Shown here: in pieces, positions 16,398-27,035 of the stretch | How positions within the stretch are numbered: position 1 is the stretch's first letter | Layout of the letters: every line of letters starts with the position of its first letter | Origin: Mycobacterium ostraviense | GTDB taxonomy: Bacteria > Actinomycetota > Actinomycetes > Mycobacteriales > Mycobacteriaceae | DNA: 64,000 nt | Assembly: GCF_002705925.1 (NCBI RefSeq) | Contig: NZ_NKRE01000001.1 | Span: 626,119 to 690,118 of the forward strand | Direction of reading: 5' to 3' | Notes under the pieces: model-generated | Told to the model about the DNA's origin: nothing | The model's input: only the letters and a program-made list of their open reading frames with translations | The model's database searches: none | Translations under genes and position numbers: made by a program

Positions 16398-17906
16398 CTA
16401 GAACGGCGGCGGTTCCTCGTCGGGTGGGGCGGGGCCGTCGTACCAGGCGTATTCGGTGTTCCCGGTTTGACGGATTTGGCGGTGGTGGCGGCGTTCGGCG
16501 GCCACCCGGTAGGCGCGATCTTGGGCCCGGGTGCGGCGGCGTTTGGGCATCATCGCTGCCCGGTCGGCGCAGTAGTCGGGGTCTGGTGTGTGGGCTTCGG
16601 GCGCGGGCATGCCGCCCACGGCGTGGCACAGGCTGGGGAACAACAACGCGCTGCCGGGGGTGGTGATATAGGTGTGCCCCGAGGGTGAAGTCAGGATCAG
16701 GGTGCCGTCGAGCAACTGCTTTTCCCGCCAGCCCCAAAAAGTTTTGGTCAAATGGTGTGTGCGGCAATAACACTTGAGATTTGCCGCGTGCGTGGGGCCG
16801 CCCTGGGTGTGGGGAATCGTGTGGTCGATATCGCAGCGCGGCGCCGGCTGGTCGCAACCCGGCCAACGACACGTCAAGTCCCGGCACCGCACGAAATCGG
16901 CCAGTGCTTTGGAGGGGACATGGCCAGGTTCGGGCGGGGCGTCGGCGGGGTGGATCAGCGGTATCAGCTTGGCCGATTGGGCCAACTCGGCGACGAGTTC
17001 GGCGGTGATGAGCCCGTCGGCATCCACCAACCATCCCGGCGTGCACCCGCTGCGGTCAACGCTGGCCCGCTCGGCGATCACATGGATCACCACCGGGCTC
17101 GGCGCGGGGCGCTTTCCGGCCGCACAGTCGGCTCGCCCGCACCGACAGCCCAGCCGGTCCGCCCCGGCGGCCAGCGCTCCCAACGCATCCGCGCGGCGCT
17201 GCTCACGGTTGCGCGGATCATGCTCACACACCGTGCCCGCCAGCGCGCTCAAGCGCTGATCCAAGGCACGGGCATCCGGGGTCATCACGGTGCCGCGAAT
17301 CTCGGAGATCCCCCCTTCGCACTCGTCGATGCAGACCTCCCGGTCAGCCTGATGCTGTTGGCGCCGCCGCACGGCATCGGCATCGGCCCGGCCGACAATC
17401 CGGTCGACTTGGCCGGCCAGGCGGCCCCGCGTCATCGATGGCCAGCGCAGCACCTTGACGGCCAGCTCGGCGTCCACCGCAGCCAGCACCTGGCGATCCT
17501 CGATCAGATTGCTGCGATAGACGATGGTCTGAAACATCCGGTAGTCGATGTCACCGGCTTTGAACAGTTGTGCCACCTGCGGCAGCCGCTCCCGCATGGC
17601 CCGCGCGTAGCGCAGCCGGCTGGCCGCCAGCCCCTGGCTGATCCGCAACGCCGCGCCCACCTCGGCGGCTACCGCCGTCTCCGTGTCAACCGCCCAGTCC
17701 TCGGTCTCCGAGCAGCGTGCGAGCCGATACGCGAACAGCTCCCCGATGGCGGCCAGCTGCGCGGCGGCGGCCCGGTTTTCGAACCGCGCCGCCGCTCCGA
17801 TGCGCTCCAGCAGCGCCACCGACTCGGCCGTCGTCGAGGGGTGGCGCCGCTCGAATAGCTCATCAAACCGGGCAATCACCTCAGGTGGCGAACCATGTTC
17901 GAACAT
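16398..17906 (-). CDS. 13E12-repeat family protein, DUF222 plus HNH nuclease domain
   Basis: The 502-residue protein starts MFEHG. The N-terminal DUF222 helical region spans about residues 30-330. An HNH domain lies near residues 350-410: RCRDLTCRWPGCDQPAPRCDIDHTIPHTQGG, with zinc Cys pairs and the catalytic DIDHTIP, followed by LKCYCRTHH. This is the REP13E12-type ORF, present in many near-identical copies in mycobacteria and used as a prophage integration target in M. tuberculosis. Its presence between the Rv2578c-like gene and hisS replaces dhaA/linB (Rv2579) of M. tuberculosis. The reading frame is intact. Confidence 0.95.
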   Translation of the reverse strand: MFEHGSPPEVIARFDELFERRHPSTTAESVALLERIGAAARFENRAAAAQLAAIGELFAYRLARCSETEDWAVDTETAVAAEVGAALRISQGLAASRLRYARAMRERLPQVAQLFKAGDIDYRMFQTIVYRSNLIEDRQVLAAVDAELAVKVLRWPSMTRGRLAGQVDRIVGRADADAVRRRQQHQADREVCIDECEGGISEIRGTVMTPDARALDQRLSALAGTVCEHDPRNREQRRADALGALAAGADRLGCRCGRADCAAGKRPAPSPVVIHVIAERASVDRSGCTPGWLVDADGLITAELVAELAQSAKLIPLIHPADAPPEPGHVPSKALADFVRCRDLTCRWPGCDQPAPRCDIDHTIPHTQGGPTHAANLKCYCRTHHLTKTFWGWREKQLLDGTLILTSPSGHTYITTPGSALLFPSLCHAVGGMPAPEAHTPDPDYCADRAAMMPKRRRTRAQDRAYRVAAERRHHRQIRQTGNTEYAWYDGPAPPDEEPPPF

Positions 17907-17972
17907 ACTTTCGATTATAGCAGCGGCGTACGACGCCGATGGCGTTCCTCAGCGGCAAAAGACGCTCGAAAC

Positions 17973-19235
17973 TTACCGCGCCAATCGCGAAATCACCTCG
18001 GCGACAACAGCATCCATCGGCACCGAGACCTGGTCGCCGGTCGTGAGGTCCTTCACCCCCACCGCGGCCGCCTCGATGTCACGATCGCCGACGACCAGCG
18101 CGATCCGCGCACCGGACCGGTCGGCCGCGCGCATCGCGCCTTTGAGCCCGCGGACACCGTAGGCCAGATCGACACGCACCCCGGAGGCACGCAACTGCGC
18201 GGCCAGCACCGCCAGTTTCAGCTTGGCCTGCTCGCTGAGCGGCACGCCGAACACGTCGCACCGGGTCGTCTCGCCCACGCTCTTTCCTTCGGCGCGCAGG
18301 GCAAGCAGCGTCCGGTCGACCCCCAAGCCGAACCCGATACCCGACAGGTCCTGCCCGCCAAGCTGGCGCATCAGGCCGTCGTAGCGGCCGCCGCCACCGA
18401 TACCGGATTGCGCCCCCAACCCGTCGTGGACGAACTCGAACGTCGTCTTGGTGTAGTAATCCAGCCCGCGCACCATGCGCGCATTGATCACATAAGGCAC
18501 CCCGAGCGCGTCCAAGTGCGACAGCACGGTGTCGAAGTGCTGCTTGGCGGTACCGGACAGGTGATCGAGCAGCACCGGCGCCTCGGCCGTCAACGCCCGC
18601 ACCGCCGGGCGCTTGTCGTCGAGCACCCGCAACGGGTTCAGCTGCGCCCGGCGCCGGGTTTCCTCGTCGAGGTCGAGCCCGAACAGGAACTCCTGCAACA
18701 GTTCCCGGTACTGCGGCCGACAGGTCTCATCGCCCAGCGAGGTGATTTCCAGCCGGAACCCCTGCAGGCCCAGCGACCGGAAGCCGGCGTCGGCCACGGC
18801 GATCACCTCGGCGTCCAGCGCCGGGTCGTCGACGCCGATCGCCTCCACGCCGACCTGCTGCAGCTGACGATACCGGCCGGCCTGAGGCCGCTCGTAGCGG
18901 AAAAACGGCCCGGCGTAACTCAGCTTCACCGGCAGCGCGCCGCGGTCCAGTCCGTGTTCGATCACCGCCCGCACCACTCCGGCGGTGCCTTCCGGCCGCA
19001 GCGTCACCGACCGGTCGCCGCGGTCGGCGAAGGTGTACATTTCCTTGGTCACCACGTCGGTGGACTCACCCACCCCACGGGCAAACAGCGCCGTGTCCTC
19101 GAAGATCGGCAGCTCGATATACCCGTAGCCGGCCCGGCGGGCGGCACCGAGCAGGCCGTCGCGCACCGCGACGAACTGTGCGGAGTCCGGTGGATAGTAG
19201 TCGGGCACTCCCTTGGGGGCCGAGAATTCGGTCAC
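17973..19235 (-). CDS. hisS: Histidyl-tRNA synthetase
   Basis: The 420-residue class II synthetase starts at GTG 19235 ([14 protein letters not shown]). Motif 2 is [20 protein letters not shown]. The histidine-specific motif is [12 protein letters not shown] ([15 protein letters not shown]), and motif 3 is [17 protein letters not shown]-terminal anticodon domain follows. The start overlaps the stop of the upstream hydrolase gene by 4 bp (GTGA), so translation is coupled. The open frame upstream of 19235 is a shadow. Confidence 0.97.
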   Translation of the reverse strand: MTEFSAPKGVPDYYPPDSAQFVAVRDGLLGAARRAGYGYIELPIFEDTALFARGVGESTDVVTKEMYTFADRGDRSVTLRPEGTAGVVRAVIEHGLDRGALPVKLSYAGPFFRYERPQAGRYRQLQQVGVEAIGVDDPALDAEVIAVADAGFRSLGLQGFRLEITSLGDETCRPQYRELLQEFLFGLDLDEETRRRAQLNPLRVLDDKRPAVRALTAEAPVLLDHLSGTAKQHFDTVLSHLDALGVPYVINARMVRGLDYYTKTTFEFVHDGLGAQSGIGGGGRYDGLMRQLGGQDLSGIGFGLGVDRTLLALRAEGKSVGETTRCDVFGVPLSEQAKLKLAVLAAQLRASGVRVDLAYGVRGLKGAMRAADRSGARIALVVGDRDIEAAAVGVKDLTTGDQVSVPMDAVVAEVISRLAR

Positions 19236-19912
19236 GGGCTCAGGCCTTCGAGGAACGGGTTGAAGCGCCGCTCGGCGCCGATGGTGGTGGCGTTGCCGTG
19301 GCCGGGCAGCACCACGGTCTTGTCGTCGAGCACCAGCAGCTTGTCGACGATGGAGCGCAGCAGGTCGCGGCCGCTGCCGCCGAACAGGTCGGAACGCCCG
19401 ATCGAACGCTCGAACAGCGTGTCGCCGCTGAACACGACGTCCCGGTCGTCTTTGCTGGCCTGCAACACCCGGAAGCACACCGATCCGCGGGTGTGCCCAG
19501 GCGTGTGATCGACGTTGACGGAAACGTTGCCGAGGTCGATCTTGTCGCCGTCACGGTCCAGTTCGACGACTTGCTTGGGCTCCCGGAAGAACGCCCCGGC
19601 GACCAGCTGCGCCATCCGCGGCCCCAGGCCGTAGATCGGGTCGGTGAGCATGAACCGGTCCTCGGGGTGGATGTAGGTGGGGCAGCCGAAGGTGTCGGAG
19701 ACCTTCTGGGCGGACCACATGTGGTCGATGTGCCCATGGGTGATCAGCACCGCGGCGGGGGTCAGCCGGTTCTTGTCCAGGATGCGACGCAGCGGGCCCA
19801 GCGCACGCTGGCCCGGGTCCACGATGACGGCGTCAGTTCCGGGCCGCTCGGCCAGCACGTAGCAGTTGCATGCCAGCACCCCGGCGGGGAATCCGGTGAT
19901 CAACACGGTCAC
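19232..19912 (-). CDS. Metallo-beta-lactamase-fold hydrolase, glyoxalase II-like (Rv2581c-like)
   Basis: The 226-residue protein has the binuclear zinc motif THGHIDHMW (HxHxDH). Further zinc ligands lie in [25 protein letters not shown] and [10 protein letters not shown]. This pattern matches hydroxyacylglutathione hydrolase-like thioesterases. Mycobacteria lack glutathione, so the natural substrate is more likely a mycothiol or other thioester. Operon with hisS by 4-bp overlap. Divergent from ppiB with 38 bp between starts. Confidence 0.92.
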   Translation of the reverse strand: MTVLITGFPAGVLACNCYVLAERPGTDAVIVDPGQRALGPLRRILDKNRLTPAAVLITHGHIDHMWSAQKVSDTFGCPTYIHPEDRFMLTDPIYGLGPRMAQLVAGAFFREPKQVVELDRDGDKIDLGNVSVNVDHTPGHTRGSVCFRVLQASKDDRDVVFSGDTLFERSIGRSDLFGGSGRDLLRSIVDKLLVLDDKTVVLPGHGNATTIGAERRFNPFLEGLSP

Positions 19913-19950
19913 CAGTCTCCCATCCCTGGCGTCATGGAAAGATATCGGCC

Positions 19951-20850
19951 GTGCCGACCAATCAGCAGCGCCGTGCCACCGCCAAGCGCAAACTCGAACG
20001 CCAGCTGGAGCGCCGTGCCAAGCAGGCCAAGCGGCGCCGTATCGCGACGATCGTCGGGGCTTTCGTTGTCGCGGTAGCCGTGGTCGCCGCGGTGGTGTAC
20101 GTCGTCTTCGTCAACAAGGACGACCACAAGGGGACCACGTCAGCCAGTCCCAGCAGCTCCGCGTCCGGCTCGCCCTCGGCGTCCGGTCTGCCGCCGGTGC
20201 AGCTTGGCAATGCCGTGCCGATGCCGGCGTTCAAGGCGCCGGCCAATCTGGGCGCCAATTGCCAGTACCCGCCGTCGCCCGACAAGGCCGCCAAAGAGGC
20301 CAAGCCGCCGCGCACCGGCAAGGTGCCCACCGAGCCGGCTCAAATCAGCGCCAGCATGATGACCAGCCAAGGCAAGGTCGGCCTGATGCTGGCCAACAAC
20401 GAGTCACCGTGCACCGTCAACAGCTTCGCCAGCCTGGCCCAGCAGGGCTTCTTCAAAGACACCAAATGCCATCGGCTGACCACGTCGCCGTCGCTGTCGG
20501 TGCTGCAGTGTGGTGATCCCAAGGGTGACGGCACCGGCGGGCCGGGCTATCAGTTCGCCAACGAATACCCGACCAACCAGTACCCGCCGAACGACCCCAA
20601 GCTCAAGGAGCCGGTCATCTACCCGCGGGGCACCCTGGCCATGGCCAACGCGGGACCCGACACCAACAGCAGCCAATTCTTCATGGTGTATCGCGACTCG
20701 GCGCTGCCGCCCGAGTACACCGTTTTCGGCACCATCCAGGCCGACGGACTGGCCACCCTGGACAAGATCGCCGAGGCCGGTGTCGCCGGCGGCGGTGAGG
20801 ACGGCCCGCCCGCCCTCGACGTCGTCATCAAGTCGTTGCTGCTCGACTAG
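19951..20850 (+). CDS. ppiB: Membrane-anchored cyclophilin-type peptidyl-prolyl isomerase
   Basis: The 299-residue protein starts GTG 19951. It has a basic N-terminal helix rich in Arg/Lys, one transmembrane segment near residues 32-55, a Ser/Gly/Pro linker, and a cyclophilin domain from about residue 125. Core motifs are VNSFASLAQQGFF, CHRLTT, YPRGTLAMANAGPDTNSSQFF and FGTIQADG. The catalytic Arg of the usual FHR motif is present as CHR. The enzyme would act outside the membrane in folding of exported proteins. Matches Rv2582. Confidence 0.93.
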   Translation: MPTNQQRRATAKRKLERQLERRAKQAKRRRIATIVGAFVVAVAVVAAVVYVVFVNKDDHKGTTSASPSSSASGSPSASGLPPVQLGNAVPMPAFKAPANLGANCQYPPSPDKAAKEAKPPRTGKVPTEPAQISASMMTSQGKVGLMLANNESPCTVNSFASLAQQGFFKDTKCHRLTTSPSLSVLQCGDPKGDGTGGPGYQFANEYPTNQYPPNDPKLKEPVIYPRGTLAMANAGPDTNSSQFFMVYRDSALPPEYTVFGTIQADGLATLDKIAEAGVAGGGEDGPPALDVVIKSLLLD

Positions 20851-20953
20851 CGATAACCCCGGAGCAGCCCGGCCCATCTGCTGGCTGTCGCGCCGGCTCG
20901 AACAGGCGCTTGCCGAGACTGCGCTGAGCGCTTGATATTTGCGCGATCTAGCA

Positions 20954-20993
20954 CCGTGGACGCAGGTTCGGCGCCGTGAGCGCAGACTCGGCA
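20954..20993. repeat. Two tandem 20-bp direct repeats between ppiB and relA
   Basis: CCGTGGACGCAGGTTCGGCG is followed directly by CCGTGAGCGCAGACTCGGCA, identical at 15 of 20 positions. They lie in the convergent gap between ppiB and relA. No coding or known regulatory role is evident. Confidence 0.4.
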
Positions 20994-21020
20994 CCCGAAT
21001 TGCGTGGGTCCTGGACGCTT

Positions 21021-23393
21021 CTAAGCAGCGGAAGTCACCCGGTACACGTCGTAGACGCCTTCGACATTGCGGACAACGTTGAGCAGATGGCCGAGATGCT
21101 TGGGATCACCCATCTCGAAGGTGAACCGGCTGATCGCCACCCGGTCACCCGAAGTCGTGACCGACGCGGACAGGATGTTGACCTTCTCGTCGGCGAGCAC
21201 TCGGGTGATGTCCGACAGCAGCCGGTGCCGGTCGAGCGCCTCGACCTGGATGGCGACCAGGAACACCGACGTCGGCGACGGCGCCCAGAGCACTTCGATG
21301 ATGCGCTCGGCCTGCTGCTGCAACGACGTGGCATTGGTGCAGTCGGTGCGGTGCACGCTGACGCCGCCGCCGCGGGTGACGAACCCCATGATCTGGTCTC
21401 CCGGCACCGGGGTGCAGCACTTGGCCAGCTTCGTCAGCACACCCGGGGCACCGGGCACCGACACCCCGACGTCGTCGCTGCTGCGCTGGCGGCGCGGCAT
21501 CGTGGTGGGCGTGGACCGCTCGGCAAGCTCCTCCTCGGCCTGGTCGATCCCGCCGAGCTCGGCCAGCAGCCGCTGCACGACGTGCTTGGCCGATACACGG
21601 CCCTCACCGATCGCGGTGTAGAGCGCCGACACGTCCGCGTAGTGCAGTTCGCGGGCCACGGCCGCCATGGACTCGCCATTGACCAAGCGCTGCAACGGAA
21701 GTCCGCCGCGGCGCACCTCGCGCGTCATCGCCTCTTTGCCGGCCTCCAGCGCCTCCTCACGCCGCTCCTTGGCGAACCATTGGCGGATCTTCGTCTTGGC
21801 GCGCGGTGACACCACGAACTGCTGCCAGTCTCGCGACGGCCCGGCATTGGGCGCCTTGGACGTGAAAACCTCTACCACTTCGCCGTTTTCCAGCTTGCGT
21901 TCCAGCGCCACCAGCCGGCCGTTGACCCGGGCGCCGATGCAGCGGTGGCCAACCTCGGTGTGCACCGCGTAGGCGAAGTCCACCGGTGTGGACCCGGTGG
22001 GCAAGGTGATCACGTCGCCCTTGGGGGTGAACACGAAGATCTCTTGTACCGCAAGGTCGTAACGCAACGACTCCAGGAATTCGCCGGGGTCGGCGGCCTC
22101 CCGTTGCCAGTCGAGCAGCTGACGCATCCAGGCCATGTCGTCGATCTCGGCGGCGGCATGCGGATGCGGAACACCGTTGCGGCCCTTGGCTTCCTTGTAG
22201 CGCCAGTGCGCGGCAATACCGTATTCGGCGGTGCGGTGCATGTCACGGGTGCGGATCTGCACCTCCAGCGGCTTACCCTCGGGCCCGACGACAGTGGTGT
22301 GCAACGACTGGTACACCCCGTATCTGGGCTGGGCGATATAGTCCTTGAAACGTCCGGCCATCGGCTGCCACAACGAATGCACCACGCCCACAGCGGCATA
22401 ACAGTCCCGGATCTCGTCGCACAGGATGCGAATGCCAACCAGATCGTGGATGTCGTCGAAGTCGCGGCCCTTGACGATCATCTTCTGGTAAATCGACCAG
22501 TAATGTTTCGGCCTACCTTCAACGGTCGCCTTGATTTTCGAGGCGCCCAGGGTGTTGATGATCTCGGTGCGGACCTTGGCCAGGTAGGTGTCTCGCGACG
22601 GGGCGCGGCCGGCGACCAGCCGCACGATCTCCTCGTATTTCTTGGGATGCAGGATCGCGAACGAGAGGTCTTCCAATTCCCACTTCACGCTGGCCATACC
22701 CAGCCGATGTGCAAGCGGCGCAATGACTTCCAACGTTTCGCGGGCCTTGCGGGCCTGCTTCTCCGGCGGCAGGAAGCGCATGGTGCGCATGTTGTGCAGC
22801 CGGTCGGCCACCTTGATCACCAGCACGCGCGGATCGCGCGCCATCGCGATGATCATCTTGCGGATGGTCTCACCTTCGGCGGCGCTGCCGAGCACGACGC
22901 GGTCCAGTTTGGTCACCCCGTCGACGAGATGGCCCACCTCTTCGCCGAAATCCTCGGACAGTGCTTCGAGGGTGTAGCCGGTGTCTTCGACGGTGTCGTG
23001 CAGCAGTGCGGCCACCAGGGTGGTGGTGTCCATACCCAGCTCGGCGAGAATGTTGGCGACGGCCAGCGGGTGGGTGATGTAGGGATCTCCGGAGTGCCGG
23101 AACTGGCCGGCATGTCGTTGATCGGCGACCTCGTAGGCCCGTTGCAGCATCGACAGGTCGGCCTTGGGGTAGATCTCCCGGTGCACCGCCACCAGCGGCT
23201 CGAGCACCGGGTTGATGGCGCCGCTGCGAGCGGTCATCCGCCGTGCCAGCCGGGCCCGGACCCGACGAGAAGCGCTGCTGCTGGTCTTGAGGGTCTCGAC
23301 CGGCGACGACTCAGGCGTTTCGACGACCGGCGGCGCTTCGATCGGCGACGCAACAGCTTGCGCTGCGTTTTGGTCATCCGCCACAGTCGTCAC
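21021..23393 (-). CDS. relA: Bifunctional (p)ppGpp synthetase/hydrolase
   Basis: The 790-residue Rel protein has the long RSH layout. The HD hydrolase lies near residues 80-200 ([26 protein letters not shown]). The synthetase follows near 240-400 ([26 protein letters not shown]). The TGS domain is near 445-505 ([12 protein letters not shown]). A zinc-finger/helical region with CCTPVPGDQ and a C-terminal ACT domain complete it. Both catalytic halves look intact. It makes and degrades the stringent alarmone. It lies 59 bp after apt, the usual mycobacterial order, linking purine salvage and alarmone control. Confidence 0.98.
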   Translation of the reverse strand: MTTVADDQNAAQAVASPIEAPPVVETPESSPVETLKTSSSASRRVRARLARRMTARSGAINPVLEPLVAVHREIYPKADLSMLQRAYEVADQRHAGQFRHSGDPYITHPLAVANILAELGMDTTTLVAALLHDTVEDTGYTLEALSEDFGEEVGHLVDGVTKLDRVVLGSAAEGETIRKMIIAMARDPRVLVIKVADRLHNMRTMRFLPPEKQARKARETLEVIAPLAHRLGMASVKWELEDLSFAILHPKKYEEIVRLVAGRAPSRDTYLAKVRTEIINTLGASKIKATVEGRPKHYWSIYQKMIVKGRDFDDIHDLVGIRILCDEIRDCYAAVGVVHSLWQPMAGRFKDYIAQPRYGVYQSLHTTVVGPEGKPLEVQIRTRDMHRTAEYGIAAHWRYKEAKGRNGVPHPHAAAEIDDMAWMRQLLDWQREAADPGEFLESLRYDLAVQEIFVFTPKGDVITLPTGSTPVDFAYAVHTEVGHRCIGARVNGRLVALERKLENGEVVEVFTSKAPNAGPSRDWQQFVVSPRAKTKIRQWFAKERREEALEAGKEAMTREVRRGGLPLQRLVNGESMAAVARELHYADVSALYTAIGEGRVSAKHVVQRLLAELGGIDQAEEELAERSTPTTMPRRQRSSDDVGVSVPGAPGVLTKLAKCCTPVPGDQIMGFVTRGGGVSVHRTDCTNATSLQQQAERIIEVLWAPSPTSVFLVAIQVEALDRHRLLSDITRVLADEKVNILSASVTTSGDRVAISRFTFEMGDPKHLGHLLNVVRNVEGVYDVYRVTSAA

Positions 23394-23452
23394 CTCCGAC
23401 CTCGAGGATATCCCCTGAATCGTGGTAGAGGGCCTGTCCTCGGGCCGCTGAG

Positions 23453-23995
23453 CTAGACCTGGCTCAAGCTGTGCACCGGCAACGGTGCGATCGCCGCACG
23501 CCCACCCAGCGCCGTGAGTTCGACGACCACGGCCACCCCGGTCACCATGGCACCGGTGCGCTCGAGCAACCGTGTTGCCGCGCTGAGGGTTCCGCCGGTA
23601 GCCAGCACGTCGTCGATGAGCACGACGTTGCGGCCCCGCAACTCCAGGCTGTCGGCGGGAATCTCCATGCTGGCCGCGCCGTATTCCCGGTCATACTCCT
23701 CGGTGAGCACCGGCGGCGGCAGCTTGCCGCTCTTGCGGATCGACAACACGCCGGTGCCCAGCCGCGCGGCGAGGGCCGCCGCGACCACGGAACCACGCGA
23801 TTCGATGCCGGCGACCAAATCCGCACCGGCGGCGACATCAGCCAGCGCGTCGATCACCGCGCCCATCGCCTCGCGGTCCGCGAACAGCGCGGTGAGGTCC
23901 TTGAACTGGATTCCGGGCGTCGGAAAATCCGCGACATCACGGGTCAGCGACGCGATCACGTCGGCGACGGGAGCGCTCCCCCTGACAGTCATCAC
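23453..23995 (-). CDS. apt: Adenine phosphoribosyltransferase
   Basis: The 180-residue protein has the PRPP-binding motif [13 protein letters not shown] and the APRT patterns [16 protein letters not shown] and GIESRGSV. It converts adenine and PRPP to AMP in purine salvage. It follows the lipoprotein gene by 7 bp and precedes relA. The C-terminus [12 protein letters not shown] closes the domain normally. Confidence 0.96.
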   Translation of the reverse strand: MMTVRGSAPVADVIASLTRDVADFPTPGIQFKDLTALFADREAMGAVIDALADVAAGADLVAGIESRGSVVAAALAARLGTGVLSIRKSGKLPPPVLTEEYDREYGAASMEIPADSLELRGRNVVLIDDVLATGGTLSAATRLLERTGAMVTGVAVVVELTALGGRAAIAPLPVHSLSQV

Positions 23996-24002
23996 TGCAG
24001 CC

Positions 24003-25721
24003 TCATTGCACTAGCGCCCATCGGTCCATATTCCAGCCCGCACCCCAGCGGGTCGGATTTCTGCTCACGGCATACATCTTTTTCGACATCAACAACGTGC
24101 GCTGCTGCCGACACAATGGCAACGTCGGCATCTCAGCCCACAGTACCGGCGCCGCCTCGGCGAGCAACCTGACACGCTCGGCGGGGTCGGCGGAAACCGC
24201 CAGCGCCCCGATGATGTTGTCGATCTGCGGATTGGCGTAGCCCGACAGGTTGTTCCCGTTGCCGCTGTGCAGGTCATAGGCGTCCATCGCCGACGATCCG
24301 GTGGACCCGCTGCCGGTTGCCCCACCCGTGCTGGCCAGCAGCACATCGATTTTCCCGTCCCGCAGGGCCTGTGGACCCGACGTGTCCAACGTCACATCGG
24401 CAACGGTGATCCCGGCCGGCGCGCAGGACTTGGCGATGGCCCCGACGATGGCCGCCAACCGCGCATTGGGACCGCGGTAACCGATCCGCACGGACAGTGG
24501 CGAGCCCCCCAGCGCATCGCGGGCGGCGGCGGGATCACCCTTGATGAACTGACTAGCCTCGGCCGCGCCGTCGGCCTCGGCAACGGCATCCTCGGTGGCC
24601 GGGGACAGACGTGAGTTGGCGATCGCAACCCCGGCATCCCGGGCGATCGCCTCGCGCGGCGTACACAGGGCGACGGCACGACGCGCGCGGACGTCGGCCA
24701 GCGGCCCCCGCGGCGCGAAGATCAGTTGTTCTATCCCGTCGGACGGCGAATCGACGCGCTGATAGTTGTCCGGAGTGGCCAGCGCCCCTGACGATCCGGC
24801 CGCCACGTCCACCACGTCGACGTTGCGGTTGTTGACCCGATCCTGGATATCGGCTCCCTGCGGCCAGACGGTGACCCGCTTGGTGATCGCCTTGGCGCCC
24901 CACCAACGGTCATTGGTGACAAGCACCACCGCGCCACCATCGAGGACGGATTCGATCTTGTACGGACCCGATGACGGGAAGTGCTTCGAAATCTCGTCGG
25001 GTTTGAGGCCGCGCTTGAGGTCCCACGTCGTATTCCACAGTCGCGCAATCTGTTCCACCACAGACACCTTGTTGGTGAGCAGCGCCGCGGTGACATCGAC
25101 GTTGAGCTGCTCGGCGATCACGTGCGACGGCATCAGCGACGTGGCGCCGAACAGCTGGGTGTAGTCGACGACTCCCCGATCCGGGATGAACGACACCCGG
25201 GCCTTCTTTTGCCCCGGCGTGCACTCGATATTGGCAATGTCGATGTAGCCGGCCTGCGTAGCCGCGTCGAAACCGGGAAAGCGCCCGGATTGGGCGGCCC
25301 AGCTCAATACCAGGTCGTCGCAGGTGACCGGCTTACCGTCGGAATAGACGGCGTTGTCGGCGATCTGATAGTCGAGCACCAGCGGCGAGCCGCCCACCAC
25401 CGAGATGGTGCCGAAGTCGTGGTCGGCGACCACCTGACCGTCGGGCCCGTGATAGCCGAAGCCGGTGAGCACCCGGGCAAACGCCTGCGCTCCGGCAGAG
25501 GCGGCGCCGATGACGGTGTTGGTGTTGTAGGTCGGCAGCGCACCGTCGACGACGTAATCGATCTGACCGGCAGCACTCCCCGAACAGGCGGTCAGCGTGG
25601 CGGCCACCGCCACCGTCGCAGCGGTACCAGCGGTCATCCCGACGGCGTTGCCGCGCAAGGCTTTCCGCAATGCGGACCACTGGCGGAAATTGCCTCCGCC
25701 GCGGCGGCGCCAGGTGGCCAT
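24003..25721 (-). CDS. DppA-like solute-binding lipoprotein (Rv2585c-like)
   Basis: The 572-residue protein starts ATG 25721, 5 bp after the secF stop. A basic N-terminus precedes the lipobox TLTAC with the lipid-modified Cys, so it is an exported lipoprotein. The body has the family 5 extracellular solute-binding fold (oligopeptide/dipeptide-binding type): [50 protein letters not shown]. It likely binds peptides or similar ligands outside the membrane. No ABC permease genes are nearby. Upstream frame extension to 26111 is a shadow of secF. Confidence 0.9.
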   Translation of the reverse strand: MATWRRRGGGNFRQWSALRKALRGNAVGMTAGTAATVAVAATLTACSGSAAGQIDYVVDGALPTYNTNTVIGAASAGAQAFARVLTGFGYHGPDGQVVADHDFGTISVVGGSPLVLDYQIADNAVYSDGKPVTCDDLVLSWAAQSGRFPGFDAATQAGYIDIANIECTPGQKKARVSFIPDRGVVDYTQLFGATSLMPSHVIAEQLNVDVTAALLTNKVSVVEQIARLWNTTWDLKRGLKPDEISKHFPSSGPYKIESVLDGGAVVLVTNDRWWGAKAITKRVTVWPQGADIQDRVNNRNVDVVDVAAGSSGALATPDNYQRVDSPSDGIEQLIFAPRGPLADVRARRAVALCTPREAIARDAGVAIANSRLSPATEDAVAEADGAAEASQFIKGDPAAARDALGGSPLSVRIGYRGPNARLAAIVGAIAKSCAPAGITVADVTLDTSGPQALRDGKIDVLLASTGGATGSGSTGSSAMDAYDLHSGNGNNLSGYANPQIDNIIGALAVSADPAERVRLLAEAAPVLWAEMPTLPLCRQQRTLLMSKKMYAVSRNPTRWGAGWNMDRWALVQ

Positions 25722-25726
25722 GACTC

Positions 25727-27031
25727 CTACCGCCGACCGGCGTTTCGCTTGCCGGTCGGACGTTGCTTGGTGCCGGTGGGCCGCACCGGCCGGGCACCCG
25801 GTGCCGGCTTGGTCGATGCCGCCGGCTTGCTGTCCGCCTGCTGTGGACGCCCGGATGCCTGTGGTGGCGCCTCGACAGCGGCGGATTCCGTCAGTTCCGC
25901 GGCGGTGTCCTCGCCTTGCTCGGCAGCCGCCGGCGAGGCGGCACCGCGGCGTTTGAGCACCCGGCGCGTATGAGTGCGTACCAGGTCGGTGCGTTCCCGC
26001 AAGGTGACCAGCAACGGCGTTGCGAAGAAGATCGACGAGTAGGTCCCGACGATGATGCCGATCAGCTGTACCAGTGCCAGGTCCTTCAGCGTGCCCACGC
26101 CCAGCAGCCACACCGCCACCACCATCAGCGCCACCACCGGCAGCACCGAGATCAGGCTGGTGTTGATCGACCGCATGAAGGTCTGGTTGACCGCGAGGTT
26201 GGCCTGCTCGGCGAAGGTGCGCCGGGTGGTGTGCTGGAAGCCGTTGGTGTTTTCTTCGACCTTGTCGAACACGATGACGGTGTCATAGATCGAGAACCCG
26301 AGAATCGTCAGCAGCCCGATGACGGTTGCCGGGGTGACTTCGAAGCCCACTAGCGCATAGACGCCGGCGGTGACCGTCAGGTCGAAGACCATGGCCGCTA
26401 TGGCGGAGATGGTCATGTACCGCTCGTAGCGCACGGTGATGTAGATGGCGACCAGCACCAGGAACACCACCAGCGCTATCACCGCCTTCTTGGTGATCTG
26501 GTCGCCCCACGTCTCGGATACCGCCGCATCGCTGATGGCCTTCTTGCTGGGTTTGCCGTCGGCGCCTTGGGGGTGGAACGCGTCGAACAGGGCGTCGCGC
26601 AGCTTTTCCGTCTGGGCGTTGGACAAGGTCTTGGAGCGGATCTGCACCGTCGCCGAGGCTCCCTTGCCGACGGTCACCACCGATTCGGGATCGCTGCCCA
26701 GGGTCTTGTGGAACACCTCTTCGACCTCGGTCACTTTCACGTCGCCACGGGGGAACGACACCGTCGTGCCGCCCTTGAAATCGATCCCGAAAGTGAACCC
26801 GCGCACGATGATGCTCAAGATGGCGATCGCGACGATCGCGCCGCTGACGCCGTACCAGAGCTTGCGGCGTCCCACCACCTCGAACGCGCCCGTGCCGGTG
26901 TAGAGCCGGGACAAAAAGCTGTGCTGCACTCCGCCGGTGGCCCGGTCGGGGTCCAAGCCGCTGAGCTCTACCGCACCTTGGGCCGCGTCGCCGGTTTCGG
27001 TTTCGGTCTTGGTCTTGGTCTTGGACGCCAT
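25727..27031 (-). CDS. secF: Protein-export membrane protein SecF
   Basis: The 434-residue protein starts ATG 27031 with GGGGATAA upstream, 4 nt after the secD stop. The first transmembrane helix precedes FTFGIDFKGGTTV. Five more helices form the C-terminal half (GLLTILGFSIYDTVIVFDKV and INTSLISVLPVVALMVVAVW). A long disordered Ala/Pro/Lys-rich C-terminal tail of about 80 residues is typical for mycobacterial SecF. It works with SecD to use proton motive force in late protein export. Confidence 0.97.
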   Translation of the reverse strand: MASKTKTKTETETGDAAQGAVELSGLDPDRATGGVQHSFLSRLYTGTGAFEVVGRRKLWYGVSGAIVAIAILSIIVRGFTFGIDFKGGTTVSFPRGDVKVTEVEEVFHKTLGSDPESVVTVGKGASATVQIRSKTLSNAQTEKLRDALFDAFHPQGADGKPSKKAISDAAVSETWGDQITKKAVIALVVFLVLVAIYITVRYERYMTISAIAAMVFDLTVTAGVYALVGFEVTPATVIGLLTILGFSIYDTVIVFDKVEENTNGFQHTTRRTFAEQANLAVNQTFMRSINTSLISVLPVVALMVVAVWLLGVGTLKDLALVQLIGIIVGTYSSIFFATPLLVTLRERTDLVRTHTRRVLKRRGAASPAAAEQGEDTAAELTESAAVEAPPQASGRPQQADSKPAASTKPAPGARPVRPTGTKQRPTGKRNAGRR

Positions 27032-27035
27032 CGCG

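Noticed and set aside
17895..19508. Long open frame (537 codons) antisense to hisS
   Set aside because: hisS on the minus strand has all class II motifs in the right order; the plus-strand frame has none.
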